Shown here piece after piece: positions 50,386-58,679 of a stretch of 64,000 bases of DNA. The notes beneath the pieces were generated by a model. The model was not told the origin of the DNA, searched no databases, and was given only the letters and a program-made list of their open reading frames with translations. Numbering within the stretch: position 1 is the stretch's first letter; each line of letters starts with the position of its first letter. This DNA comes from LH-M37 sp965602855 (GTDB taxonomy: Bacteria > Pseudomonadota > Gammaproteobacteria > SZUA-229), in assembly GCA_965602855.1 (NCBI GenBank), contig CBFCZV010000011.1, positions 8,560 through 72,559 on the forward strand, given 5' to 3'. The position numbers and the translations under genes are program-made.

Positions 50386-51372
50386 ATGCAATACGAACAC
50401 CTGCCTAATCAGAAAACTCTATTCCATGATCAACCACTGCAGAGTGCCTTTGAACAGCAATCGGCACAAACTTGGTTGCCATTAGAGATTACTCAAATAT
50501 CCGCTGGTGACTATAAGGGCAAGCTGCGGGTGATTAAACAAAATAACGTAAGCATTTTCTTTGAGCGTCAAAATTGTACGATACATAAACGCGGCATTAT
50601 AGAAGACCAATCCTGCACAATCTCTTTCTCTCGCACGGCTGATACGCGACTGAGGTTTTCAGAATATAACCCTGGCAATGACTCACTATTTTTTCTCCCT
50701 GGAGGAACTGAATTTGATGCTCAGGTAGGCAGTGATACCGAGACGGTCTACCTTCGCTTCGAACAGTCACGCCTCCTGGAACGAGTAAGGGCATTGAATC
50801 CCATACTCTGGGAGAAAGATCCGGACAACCTGCTGATGTTCGATACGCTTGATCGAAAACCTCTGGAAACATTTATAAATCATCTTTGCGCCAATCCAAA
50901 ATTTCAGGAAGATAGCGTGGTGGAACATGATTGCAATGTGCTGGGATCGTCGATTATGGATCAGGTGGTTATGACCTTGAACTCATCGTCCCTTAGTGAG
51001 GAGGCTTGTCCAGATTTAATTGCACGCCGCCGTGCGAGAAGCCTGGTGACGCAGGTTATAGAGCATATCGATGCAACGATGGCGAACCAGTGCTGCCCAA
51101 GCATAGTGGATATATGTGCGGATCTAAATGTAAGCCAACGCAACCTGCAATATAGTTTTAAAAAGATACTAGGACTCGCTCCCAATACCTATATTCATCG
51201 CCTTAGACTCAATCGAGTTAATGCCCAACTGAGCAATCCAGCTAGTGACGATATTACGGTAACGCATATCGCCTCACGCTGGCATTTCTGGCATTTAGGT
51301 CGATTTGCTAATGACTATCTGCAACTTTTTCATGAATTACCTTCCACAACTCTCCGCCGAGCTCTCGCATAA
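50386..51372 (+). CDS. AraC-family transcriptional regulator, EutR-like C-terminus
   Basis: 328 aa. The N-terminal ~210 residues form a sensor domain of unknown ligand; the C-terminal double helix-turn-helix (about 220-325) includes DICADLNVSQRNLQYSFKKILG and HIASRWHFWHLGRFANDY, a signature shared with EutR-type regulators. Probably controls a nearby gene such as the peroxidase gene 237 bp downstream, but no operator is evident. Confidence 0.82.
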   Translation: MQYEHLPNQKTLFHDQPLQSAFEQQSAQTWLPLEITQISAGDYKGKLRVIKQNNVSIFFERQNCTIHKRGIIEDQSCTISFSRTADTRLRFSEYNPGNDSLFFLPGGTEFDAQVGSDTETVYLRFEQSRLLERVRALNPILWEKDPDNLLMFDTLDRKPLETFINHLCANPKFQEDSVVEHDCNVLGSSIMDQVVMTLNSSSLSEEACPDLIARRRARSLVTQVIEHIDATMANQCCPSIVDICADLNVSQRNLQYSFKKILGLAPNTYIHRLRLNRVNAQLSNPASDDITVTHIASRWHFWHLGRFANDYLQLFHELPSTTLRRALA

Positions 51373-51609
51373 TTTATCGTCTTTGCGAAAATCGGATAGC
51401 GCAAATTTATTCAACCATCTAACCTTCGGCCACGCAAATTCACTTAGCATGCCTCACTTTAGCTGATGCATTCTCAAGTACGCTTGGGCGCATTTATGAA
51501 ATAAATAGATAAATTAGTACTGAGATTTTTATATGCAGGAGCAACATCGGTTACATATCCACCTCAAGTCTGATGCAGACATAGCTGACTTTTAGGTCTG
51601 CGATGCATC

Positions 51610-52632
51610 ATGACTAAACCGTTACATTGGCTAGTACCAAGTTTATCTGTCTTATGCACCATAGCGTTTTTTTTCTGGTATTCACCACAGCAGCACAACG
51701 AAACTGAAAGCAATATTCTGCCTGCATTAGAAAATAATTTTGCAGAAGAACCAATTACCCCTATTCCACTTAATCTACAATTTGATACACGTAAGGTTGC
51801 ACTGGGAAAACGTTTATTTCACGATAAGAAACTTTCCCGCGACAACACCACTTCCTGTGAGACTTGCCACGACCTTGCAGAAGGTGGCGTGGATGGCCTA
51901 CCTCGCTCGAAAGGTATTGATGAAAAAGAAGGCGACATAAACGCACCCACTGTATTCAACAGTGGCTTTAATTTCAGGCAGTTTTGGGATGGACGCTCAG
52001 CCACGCTTGAAGACCAGATGATCTTGCCGATAGAAAATCCTAAAGAACTGGGATCAACAATGACTGAGATTATCATCAAGCTAAAAAAAGATGAAAGCTA
52101 TCGTCGTGACTTTGCAGACATCTATCAACAAGATATACGGCCAGAGCATATACAGAATGCCATCACTACTTTTGAGCGTTCTTTGATCACCCCTAATTCA
52201 AAATTTGATCAGTTTTTACGTGGCAATAATAAGGCTTTGGACAAAGATGAACTAGCTGGTTATCAGCTATTCAAAAAACTCGGCTGCATCAGTTGTCATC
52301 AGGGCATGAATGTGGGCGGCAACATGTATCAGCGTCTCGGCATAGCGGGTGATTATTTTGAGGCCCGCGGCAATATCCAGGAGGTTGATTATGGTCGCTA
52401 TAATGTTACAAAAAACGAAAAAGATCGTTTTGTATTTCGTGTTCCGTCATTACGTAACGTAGCTCTGACCGCACCCTATTTTCACGATGCTTCTGCTCAC
52501 ACCTTAAAACAAGCTGTTGCCACCATGGCTAAATTTCAGTTAGGTATAACTTTGCCAGCAGATGATATCGTTAAGGTAGTTAAATTTCTCAATACCCTGA
52601 CTGGGGTTTATAAAGACGAGACGGACAAATGA
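51610..52632 (+). CDS. Diheme cytochrome c peroxidase (CcpA/MauG family)
   Basis: 340 aa. An N-terminal hydrophobic helix (about 6-23) without clear cleavage site suggests a membrane-anchored periplasmic protein. Heme motifs CETCHD (about residue 83) and CISCHQ (about 225). The family segments NAPTVFNSGFNFRQFWDGR and RVPSLRNVALTAPYFHDA are clear. It would reduce H2O2 with electrons from a small cytochrome. The stop overlaps the next start (ATGA). Confidence 0.9.
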   Translation: MTKPLHWLVPSLSVLCTIAFFFWYSPQQHNETESNILPALENNFAEEPITPIPLNLQFDTRKVALGKRLFHDKKLSRDNTTSCETCHDLAEGGVDGLPRSKGIDEKEGDINAPTVFNSGFNFRQFWDGRSATLEDQMILPIENPKELGSTMTEIIIKLKKDESYRRDFADIYQQDIRPEHIQNAITTFERSLITPNSKFDQFLRGNNKALDKDELAGYQLFKKLGCISCHQGMNVGGNMYQRLGIAGDYFEARGNIQEVDYGRYNVTKNEKDRFVFRVPSLRNVALTAPYFHDASAHTLKQAVATMAKFQLGITLPADDIVKVVKFLNTLTGVYKDETDK

Positions 52633-55157
52633 TCTCGGATTTTAAAAAGCATTTATTACAGTTGATTTTTTTCGCTCTGGCGATAGTTTTTTTACTATTT
52701 CTTTTCGTCAAGCAACAACCGATCAACTCCAATGGTACACATCATTTACTTACCAGTGAACTTCGTGAATTACAATCACTCGATATAGAATTGAGTGAGT
52801 CAGTATTACAACATAATTATAAACTATTTCATAATTATGATGGCGTTGTTGGCACTATGCAGCGTATGCATGCACTCAGCTCTACCTTGCTGCGAAATCT
52901 TCAACGCGGCTTATTTCCCAACACCCCTGAAATTAAGCAGGCATTAAGCGAAATACAACAAAGCATTCAATTAAAGGCTTCCGCACTGGAAAGTTTCAAA
53001 TCTAGTAATGCTGCATCAAAGACCTCATTAATTTATTTGCCTACCACTGTCGAAGACATACAGAAACAACTACACAGCTCTGATACATTGCAACATGATC
53101 AACTTGACCATCTACTTATGGACACCATGCTGCTGATCACCAATCGAGGTCATTTTGAAAGCGAAACTATAAATAATAATATTTTTGCATTTGAGCAATC
53201 CATTCCTGATTTTCCTGAACATATTAAAGCATCAGCAATACTATCTATACGCTATGCAAAAAACATTTTAAACAATGAAAAAAACATAAAAGAATTACTC
53301 TTACAACTTAGCTCTCAGAAAAAAACTCGTCTCGGAATAAAGCTCGAACAACTATATCTAACTTATTACCAACAACAACAGGACTCAGCTTCCCGCTACC
53401 GATTATTCCTGCTATTGACCGCTATGCTAGTGCTCGCTTATGCCTTTTATGCCTACTATAAAATGATAGGGAAAGCAGATCAGCTGCGTATCGCTGCCAC
53501 CGCCTTTGAAGCACAGGAAAGCTTTATCATCACCGATGTTGATGGTGTAATTCAACGGGTCAACCAGGCCTTTACCGAGATCACTGGTTATAGCGCCGAA
53601 GAAGTTGTAGGACATACACCTCGCATGATTAAGTCAGGCCGACATAACCTGGATTTCTACAAAAAAATGTGGGGCTGCATTGAACGAACCGGTGCCTGGC
53701 AGGGAGAAATATGGGATCGACGTAAGAACGGTGAGATCTATCCAGCATGGCTTAGCATTACTGCTGTAAAAGGAACAGATGGCGCGGTCACTCATTATGT
53801 TGGATCACACCTTGATACCACGGAACGCAAAGCATCCGAGGACAGAATAAAAAATCTGGCATTTTATGATTCACTGACGGGTCTACCCAATCGGCGCTTA
53901 CTCGTAGATCGTATCGAACAGGAATTAGCATGCAGTGCTCGAAGCGGTCAGCAAGGCGCGTTGTTATTTATTGATCTGGACAATTTTAAAACACTCAACG
54001 ACATACATGGCCATAGCATTGGCGATTTGCTAATACAGCAGGTTGCGCAATGCTTAACCTTCTGTATCCGTAAGGGCGACACCATAGCTCACATTGGCGC
54101 TGACGAATTCGTGGTGGTATTAAAAGATTTGGGCGTAGAACCCATTGAAGCGGCAGAAAAGGTAGAAACAATTGGCGAAAATATTCTCAACACGATCGAC
54201 CGATCTTACCAACTTGCCGATCACGAATACCAATGCACCGCCAGCATCGGCGCTAATTTATTCCTTGGTCATCAAATATCACATGAAGAGCTAATAAAAC
54301 AGGCAGACATTGCTATGTATCAGGCTAAAAAAGCTGGCAGCAATACCCTGCGCTTCTTCGACACGAATATGCAAACCGCGATCAACGCTCACGCATCCAT
54401 GCTAAGCGAGTTACGCAACGCCCTCAGCGGTAAGCAATTTAATCTGTATTACCAGATTCAGGTGGACAGTTCGGGGCAAGCACTGGGTGCCGAGTCATTA
54501 ATCCGATGGATACATCCTGAACGGGGCATGATATCTCCCGCAGACTTTATTCCACTTGCAGAGGAAACCGGATTAATTTTGCCCATCGGTTCTTGGGTGT
54601 TACAAACTGCCTGCGCACAACTCAATCAATGGGAGAATAACGAGTTAACACGGGATTTAACACTGGCGGTTAACGTCAGTGCCAAACAATTCCAGCAGGC
54701 AGATTTCGTTGTTGGAGTGCAAAACGCACTACTGGCAAGTGGCGCGAATCCTTCGAACCTCAAACTGGAACTGACCGAAAGTACCGTTCTGGACAATGTC
54801 GAAGATGTCATCATCAAAATGAACGAAATAAAAGAATTAGGTGTCACTTTCTCAATGGACGATTTTGGTACCGGTTACTCCTCTCTACAATACCTCAAGC
54901 ATCTACCGCTTGATCAAATCAAAATCGATCAATCATTTGTACGCGATATTACTGCCAACGAAAACGATGTCAGCATCGTGCAGACCATCATCGCAATGAC
55001 CTACGTATTAGGCTTCGATGTTATTGCCGAAGGCGTTGAAACAAAAATACAAAAGGAATTTCTTGACCAGCACGGCTGCCATAACTTCCAGGGATATTTG
55101 TTCGGCAAGCCTATGCCCATAGATGAGTTTGAGGCATTGCTTAAACAGAGCGGTTAA
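52629..55157 (+). CDS. Membrane sensor with DAHL-like, PAS, GGDEF and EAL domains
   Basis: 842 aa. Helix at about 8-26, an all-helical periplasmic domain (about 30-255) resembling DAHL, second helix at about 260-280, PAS (about 290-400, FIITDVDGVIQRVNQAFTEITGYSAEEV), GGDEF (signature GADEF near 488) and EAL (ESLIRW near 620, DDFGTGYSSL later). GADEF is a mild deviation that may keep or lose cyclase activity; the EAL domain keeps key segments (NVSAKQF, IAEGVE). Acts in cyclic-di-GMP turnover. Coupled by an ATGA overlap to the diheme peroxidase gene. Confidence 0.88.
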   Translation: MISDFKKHLLQLIFFALAIVFLLFLFVKQQPINSNGTHHLLTSELRELQSLDIELSESVLQHNYKLFHNYDGVVGTMQRMHALSSTLLRNLQRGLFPNTPEIKQALSEIQQSIQLKASALESFKSSNAASKTSLIYLPTTVEDIQKQLHSSDTLQHDQLDHLLMDTMLLITNRGHFESETINNNIFAFEQSIPDFPEHIKASAILSIRYAKNILNNEKNIKELLLQLSSQKKTRLGIKLEQLYLTYYQQQQDSASRYRLFLLLTAMLVLAYAFYAYYKMIGKADQLRIAATAFEAQESFIITDVDGVIQRVNQAFTEITGYSAEEVVGHTPRMIKSGRHNLDFYKKMWGCIERTGAWQGEIWDRRKNGEIYPAWLSITAVKGTDGAVTHYVGSHLDTTERKASEDRIKNLAFYDSLTGLPNRRLLVDRIEQELACSARSGQQGALLFIDLDNFKTLNDIHGHSIGDLLIQQVAQCLTFCIRKGDTIAHIGADEFVVVLKDLGVEPIEAAEKVETIGENILNTIDRSYQLADHEYQCTASIGANLFLGHQISHEELIKQADIAMYQAKKAGSNTLRFFDTNMQTAINAHASMLSELRNALSGKQFNLYYQIQVDSSGQALGAESLIRWIHPERGMISPADFIPLAEETGLILPIGSWVLQTACAQLNQWENNELTRDLTLAVNVSAKQFQQADFVVGVQNALLASGANPSNLKLELTESTVLDNVEDVIIKMNEIKELGVTFSMDDFGTGYSSLQYLKHLPLDQIKIDQSFVRDITANENDVSIVQTIIAMTYVLGFDVIAEGVETKIQKEFLDQHGCHNFQGYLFGKPMPIDEFEALLKQSG

Positions 55158-55248
55158 TCGGATCGATACCTAATTCTCAAGATCTTGCCCGCGGTCTTTG
55201 TGGTGAGTGCTTTTTTGAATGTCCGCAAGTTAAATCCGAATAACTTTA

Positions 55249-57879
55249 TTATTTGCTGCCAATCAGCTCACTTACTCGTTTTAATAAAGTTTGAGGTGAA
55301 TAAGGCTTGAGAAGCAAGTTACCTTTTAGGTTATTGCTAACCATATCAACACTGTGACCATCACTATAACCACTGGTAAGTTGAATCTTAACAGCAGGGT
55401 ATTTTTCCTGTATGAAGGATGCAAGTTGATAACCATTTAATTCTGGCATAATGACATCTGAAAGAACTAAATCAATAGATTCATTTTTCAAAATTTCCTG
55501 TGCCTCCTTACCGTTTTCTGCACAAATAATATAATAATTATGCTGACTTAGTATTTCATAAGTCATATCTCTCAGTGCCAGCTCATCATCTACTATTAAT
55601 ATAGTTTCTCCATTGCCAATATTAGCCTCATTATCATCTTGTTTAATTTCACCATTGCTGCCATCACTTCCTTGATATCGTGGAAAATAAAGGGTAAATT
55701 CTGAGCCATGGCCTGGTTCAGAGTGGACTTTAATCCAACCATTGCTGCGATTAACAAAACCATATACCTGGCTCAAACCCATTCCGGTACCGCCATCTCC
55801 TTTTGTGGAATAAAAAGGATCGAATATCTTTTTCATGACGTCTTCATTCATACCACAACCGGTATCCTTGATGCTGAGTGTTACATAAGATCCAGTTTCA
55901 AGATTTAGCAGTTGGGCTTCAGATGTACTGATCTGCTTGTTATGTGTTTCAATGGTTAGCTGGCCATTTCCACCTATCGCATGCATGCTATTAATAGATA
56001 AATTTATAATGGCATCGACTAAATCTCCATAGTCTAGCCAGACTGGCCATAAATTTTCAGATAAATTTAATGCTAACTGTATGCGTGCTGTGAGCACTTT
56101 TCCCAGCATATACTGCTCATCATGCAATAATTTGTTGATATCGACTGATCTAGAATTGCCTTCGTTTCGGCCCGAGAAATCTAGTAACTTATTGGTTAGT
56201 TCTGCATTTCTCTCACTTGCCTGGATGATATTCTGAGCCAACTTGCTTAGTACTGGTTGGTCCTTTAACTTGCGCTGCAATACATTTGCATAGCCCATAA
56301 TAACACCAAGCATATTATTGTAGTCATGAACAATACCACCAGTGAGTTTGCCCAAAGCATCCATTTTCTGACTACGATGCAACTGTTCTTCCTGTTGCTC
56401 TCGTTCATCAATAAGATTATTAAATGCATTTGCCATATCACTAACCTCATCGCTTCCATTTACTGCCAGTCGCTTATTTGAATTATTACGTACCTGCATA
56501 TCTCGCATATTTGTTGATATATTCTTAAGCTCACTAACAAGTCTCTGCATAATTAGAAAACCCAGAGAAAGTGATATAAAAATACTGAATATTGTTAGTA
56601 TGATATAGAGCATGACTGATTGAGTGGTTGCCGACATTGATTTCAGATTATGAGTTGTCATATCTTGCTTAATAGCATCACTAACTTTTTTTATTAATTC
56701 AATTCTGAAAGTGGCGCTTTGCCACCATTTGCTAGTATCGCTATTGGTTATGTCTTTACGGAGATCTTTGATGGCATTAAGAGCAGGGCTGTCATCAATT
56801 TTAACCTGCTTATCAATTTCAATAATAGAATAGCCTTGTTCTTTCATCTTTATTACGTTATTCAGCATCATATGATATTGATCAAATGTTGTACCAATAA
56901 TCTTGAGACAGTTGATTTCCTGAGGAGTTATTCCGGCTAGATTTGTATATTGATCGATAATATCTTTTACGACGAGTAAAATGCTAGAAAAATGTTCTGT
57001 ATAGTTTTCTCCTCCTCGAATAACATAATTTTTGAAATCATGTATTAGACCGCCATAGCCGATATTCATCAGAAGGTCATTGAGCAATTCATTTCTTCTG
57101 GATTTATTGATGGCTGCTGCACGAAAATTATTAACTTCCAGAACAACTGGGTGGCTCAAATTCTTTTGCAACAAATCCTTGTGCTTACCTGGAACAATTG
57201 TGTAGTAATTATTTAATATGGATACCTGATCGGCAATATAAGTACTTATTTCATGAAAGCGTTTAATATCCAGTTTTTTTGATGCGAAGACACTATTCAT
57301 AGCGCCTCGTTCTTGCCCTGCCCGCTCCTGTAAGAGAACCAGAGATGCAAATGCATCACCTAGCCTCGCCAGGGAAGCATCATTGGTTATTACCTGAAGA
57401 TATTGAATAATATTGATAGCATGTGCATTGATATTTGAATAGTATTTAAAGGCATCACCAGTTTTCGCGGTGTCGATGGAATTTCGTACATCAGGTAATT
57501 TTTTTAATTCATATCTTAATATAGAGAACTTATTGGTTAATCGCCAATACTCTTCACTGGAGGGTCTGGCATCTAGTTTTTGCAGGAATAGATTCAGTTT
57601 TTCATTAGTCAGTACCCTTTGCTTAAGCATCTCAGCTCTGAAATTGTTACCGTCACTGCCTATAAATCCTGCGCTATACCCTCGTTCCTTTTGTAACTCG
57701 TAGACAACATCAGTGAGATGCAGGGATACTGATGTAAATTGATGGGTACTTTTAATAGCGTGTAGTTCCTGGATTTTTGTATAAATGCCAGCAATAGCAA
57801 AAAATAGAATAGTCAGGATGGGAACCAGCAGGTAGATGATTAGCTTGGTTCTGATTTTGAGATTGTTCAAAACCTTCAC
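55249..57879 (-). CDS. Hybrid histidine kinase with NIT-type sensor domain
   Basis: 876 aa. The start is GTG at 57879, forced by an in-frame stop a few codons upstream. Helix at about 12-30, then a periplasmic NIT domain (ELQKERGYSAGFIGSDG...) known from nitrate/nitrite-responsive proteins, second helix at about 420-440, HAMP-like linker, HisKA-like domain with VHDYNNMLG (His near 517), HATPase with GTGMGLSQVYGFV, and a C-terminal receiver domain with phospho-accepting Asp near 807 (LVLSDVIMPELNG). No output DNA-binding domain, so it signals to a separate partner, not evident here. Confidence 0.9.
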   Translation of the reverse strand: MKVLNNLKIRTKLIIYLLVPILTILFFAIAGIYTKIQELHAIKSTHQFTSVSLHLTDVVYELQKERGYSAGFIGSDGNNFRAEMLKQRVLTNEKLNLFLQKLDARPSSEEYWRLTNKFSILRYELKKLPDVRNSIDTAKTGDAFKYYSNINAHAINIIQYLQVITNDASLARLGDAFASLVLLQERAGQERGAMNSVFASKKLDIKRFHEISTYIADQVSILNNYYTIVPGKHKDLLQKNLSHPVVLEVNNFRAAAINKSRRNELLNDLLMNIGYGGLIHDFKNYVIRGGENYTEHFSSILLVVKDIIDQYTNLAGITPQEINCLKIIGTTFDQYHMMLNNVIKMKEQGYSIIEIDKQVKIDDSPALNAIKDLRKDITNSDTSKWWQSATFRIELIKKVSDAIKQDMTTHNLKSMSATTQSVMLYIILTIFSIFISLSLGFLIMQRLVSELKNISTNMRDMQVRNNSNKRLAVNGSDEVSDMANAFNNLIDEREQQEEQLHRSQKMDALGKLTGGIVHDYNNMLGVIMGYANVLQRKLKDQPVLSKLAQNIIQASERNAELTNKLLDFSGRNEGNSRSVDINKLLHDEQYMLGKVLTARIQLALNLSENLWPVWLDYGDLVDAIINLSINSMHAIGGNGQLTIETHNKQISTSEAQLLNLETGSYVTLSIKDTGCGMNEDVMKKIFDPFYSTKGDGGTGMGLSQVYGFVNRSNGWIKVHSEPGHGSEFTLYFPRYQGSDGSNGEIKQDDNEANIGNGETILIVDDELALRDMTYEILSQHNYYIICAENGKEAQEILKNESIDLVLSDVIMPELNGYQLASFIQEKYPAVKIQLTSGYSDGHSVDMVSNNLKGNLLLKPYSPQTLLKRVSELIGSK

Positions 57880-58118
57880 GAGGTTGATTCACCCAGTTGA
57901 TATTGGTAAAACCAGAACTTTGTTGTTCGAATTGTTGTCCTTAACAAGTGATGTCCCTCTGTGATGAAATGTAAAAGTATGCTGTTACTTTTTAACTTAT
58001 TTACAAATAAATAGGAGGGAATACCGCTAAAAAGCTATTCTCGTCCGATGAAGTGTCTGTTTGTAACGATAAGAATGAGCGATAACTTTTGATGAGTACA
58101 AGTCATGCAACAGACTCA

Positions 58119-58586
58119 TTATTTTAAGATCCCTTGTTTCATGAGAGAATTTCGTAAAGTTTCGATACGTTTTCTGTTAACACCAAAATCCGAATGCCCT
58201 AGACGTGAAGCAGAACGAATGGCAATGCTGTTATCAGAAACACGCAAGTGTAGTTCGAGGTCATCAACAAATCCAAATACGGCACTACTACATTCAGCAT
58301 GAATATAATTTGTTGTTTCAGTGATGATTTCGGTGCGTGGTAGCTCTAATACTGCCTGTCTAATAACTTGCCATGTGTCAGTTGTAACCTCAACAAGTTG
58401 AAAGGGAGGTATGTTGTGTGTTTCATCACTGGCATCACTTGAAACACAATTTGGTGAAGCTGGGCAGGCTGATAATTTAGAATCAGTGATGCCGATATTT
58501 GTTGGACGCTGGCCTGAGCAAGATAGTAGAGACATTAGTGTAAATAGCAGTAAATAATAGTGAGTGAATGTTTTAGCAATGAGCAT
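58119..58586 (-). CDS. DUF1499-family lipoprotein
   Basis: About 155 aa from the ATG at 58586 (a TTG at 58619 is possible). Lipobox-like LLSCSG. The DUF1499 pattern is present: CPASPNCVSSDA near the start, YIHAECSSAVFGFVDDLE in the middle, and IRSASRLGHSDFGVNRKRIE. Family function unknown. Just downstream of polA on the same strand. Confidence 0.82.
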   Translation of the reverse strand: MLIAKTFTHYYLLLFTLMSLLSCSGQRPTNIGITDSKLSACPASPNCVSSDASDETHNIPPFQLVEVTTDTWQVIRQAVLELPRTEIITETTNYIHAECSSAVFGFVDDLELHLRVSDNSIAIRSASRLGHSDFGVNRKRIETLRNSLMKQGILK

Positions 58587-58679
58587 AATTACTGTGTGAC
58601 TAAATAAATTTTGAGACAATATTATATGATATTTACACAGGCGTCGGTGTCAGCATTTTTCTGACTCCGACACCTAACT

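Noticed and set aside
50106..50408. 100-codon plus-strand frame upstream of the AraC gene
   Set aside because: AT-rich, no RBS or family features, overlaps the AraC start; taken as promoter region.
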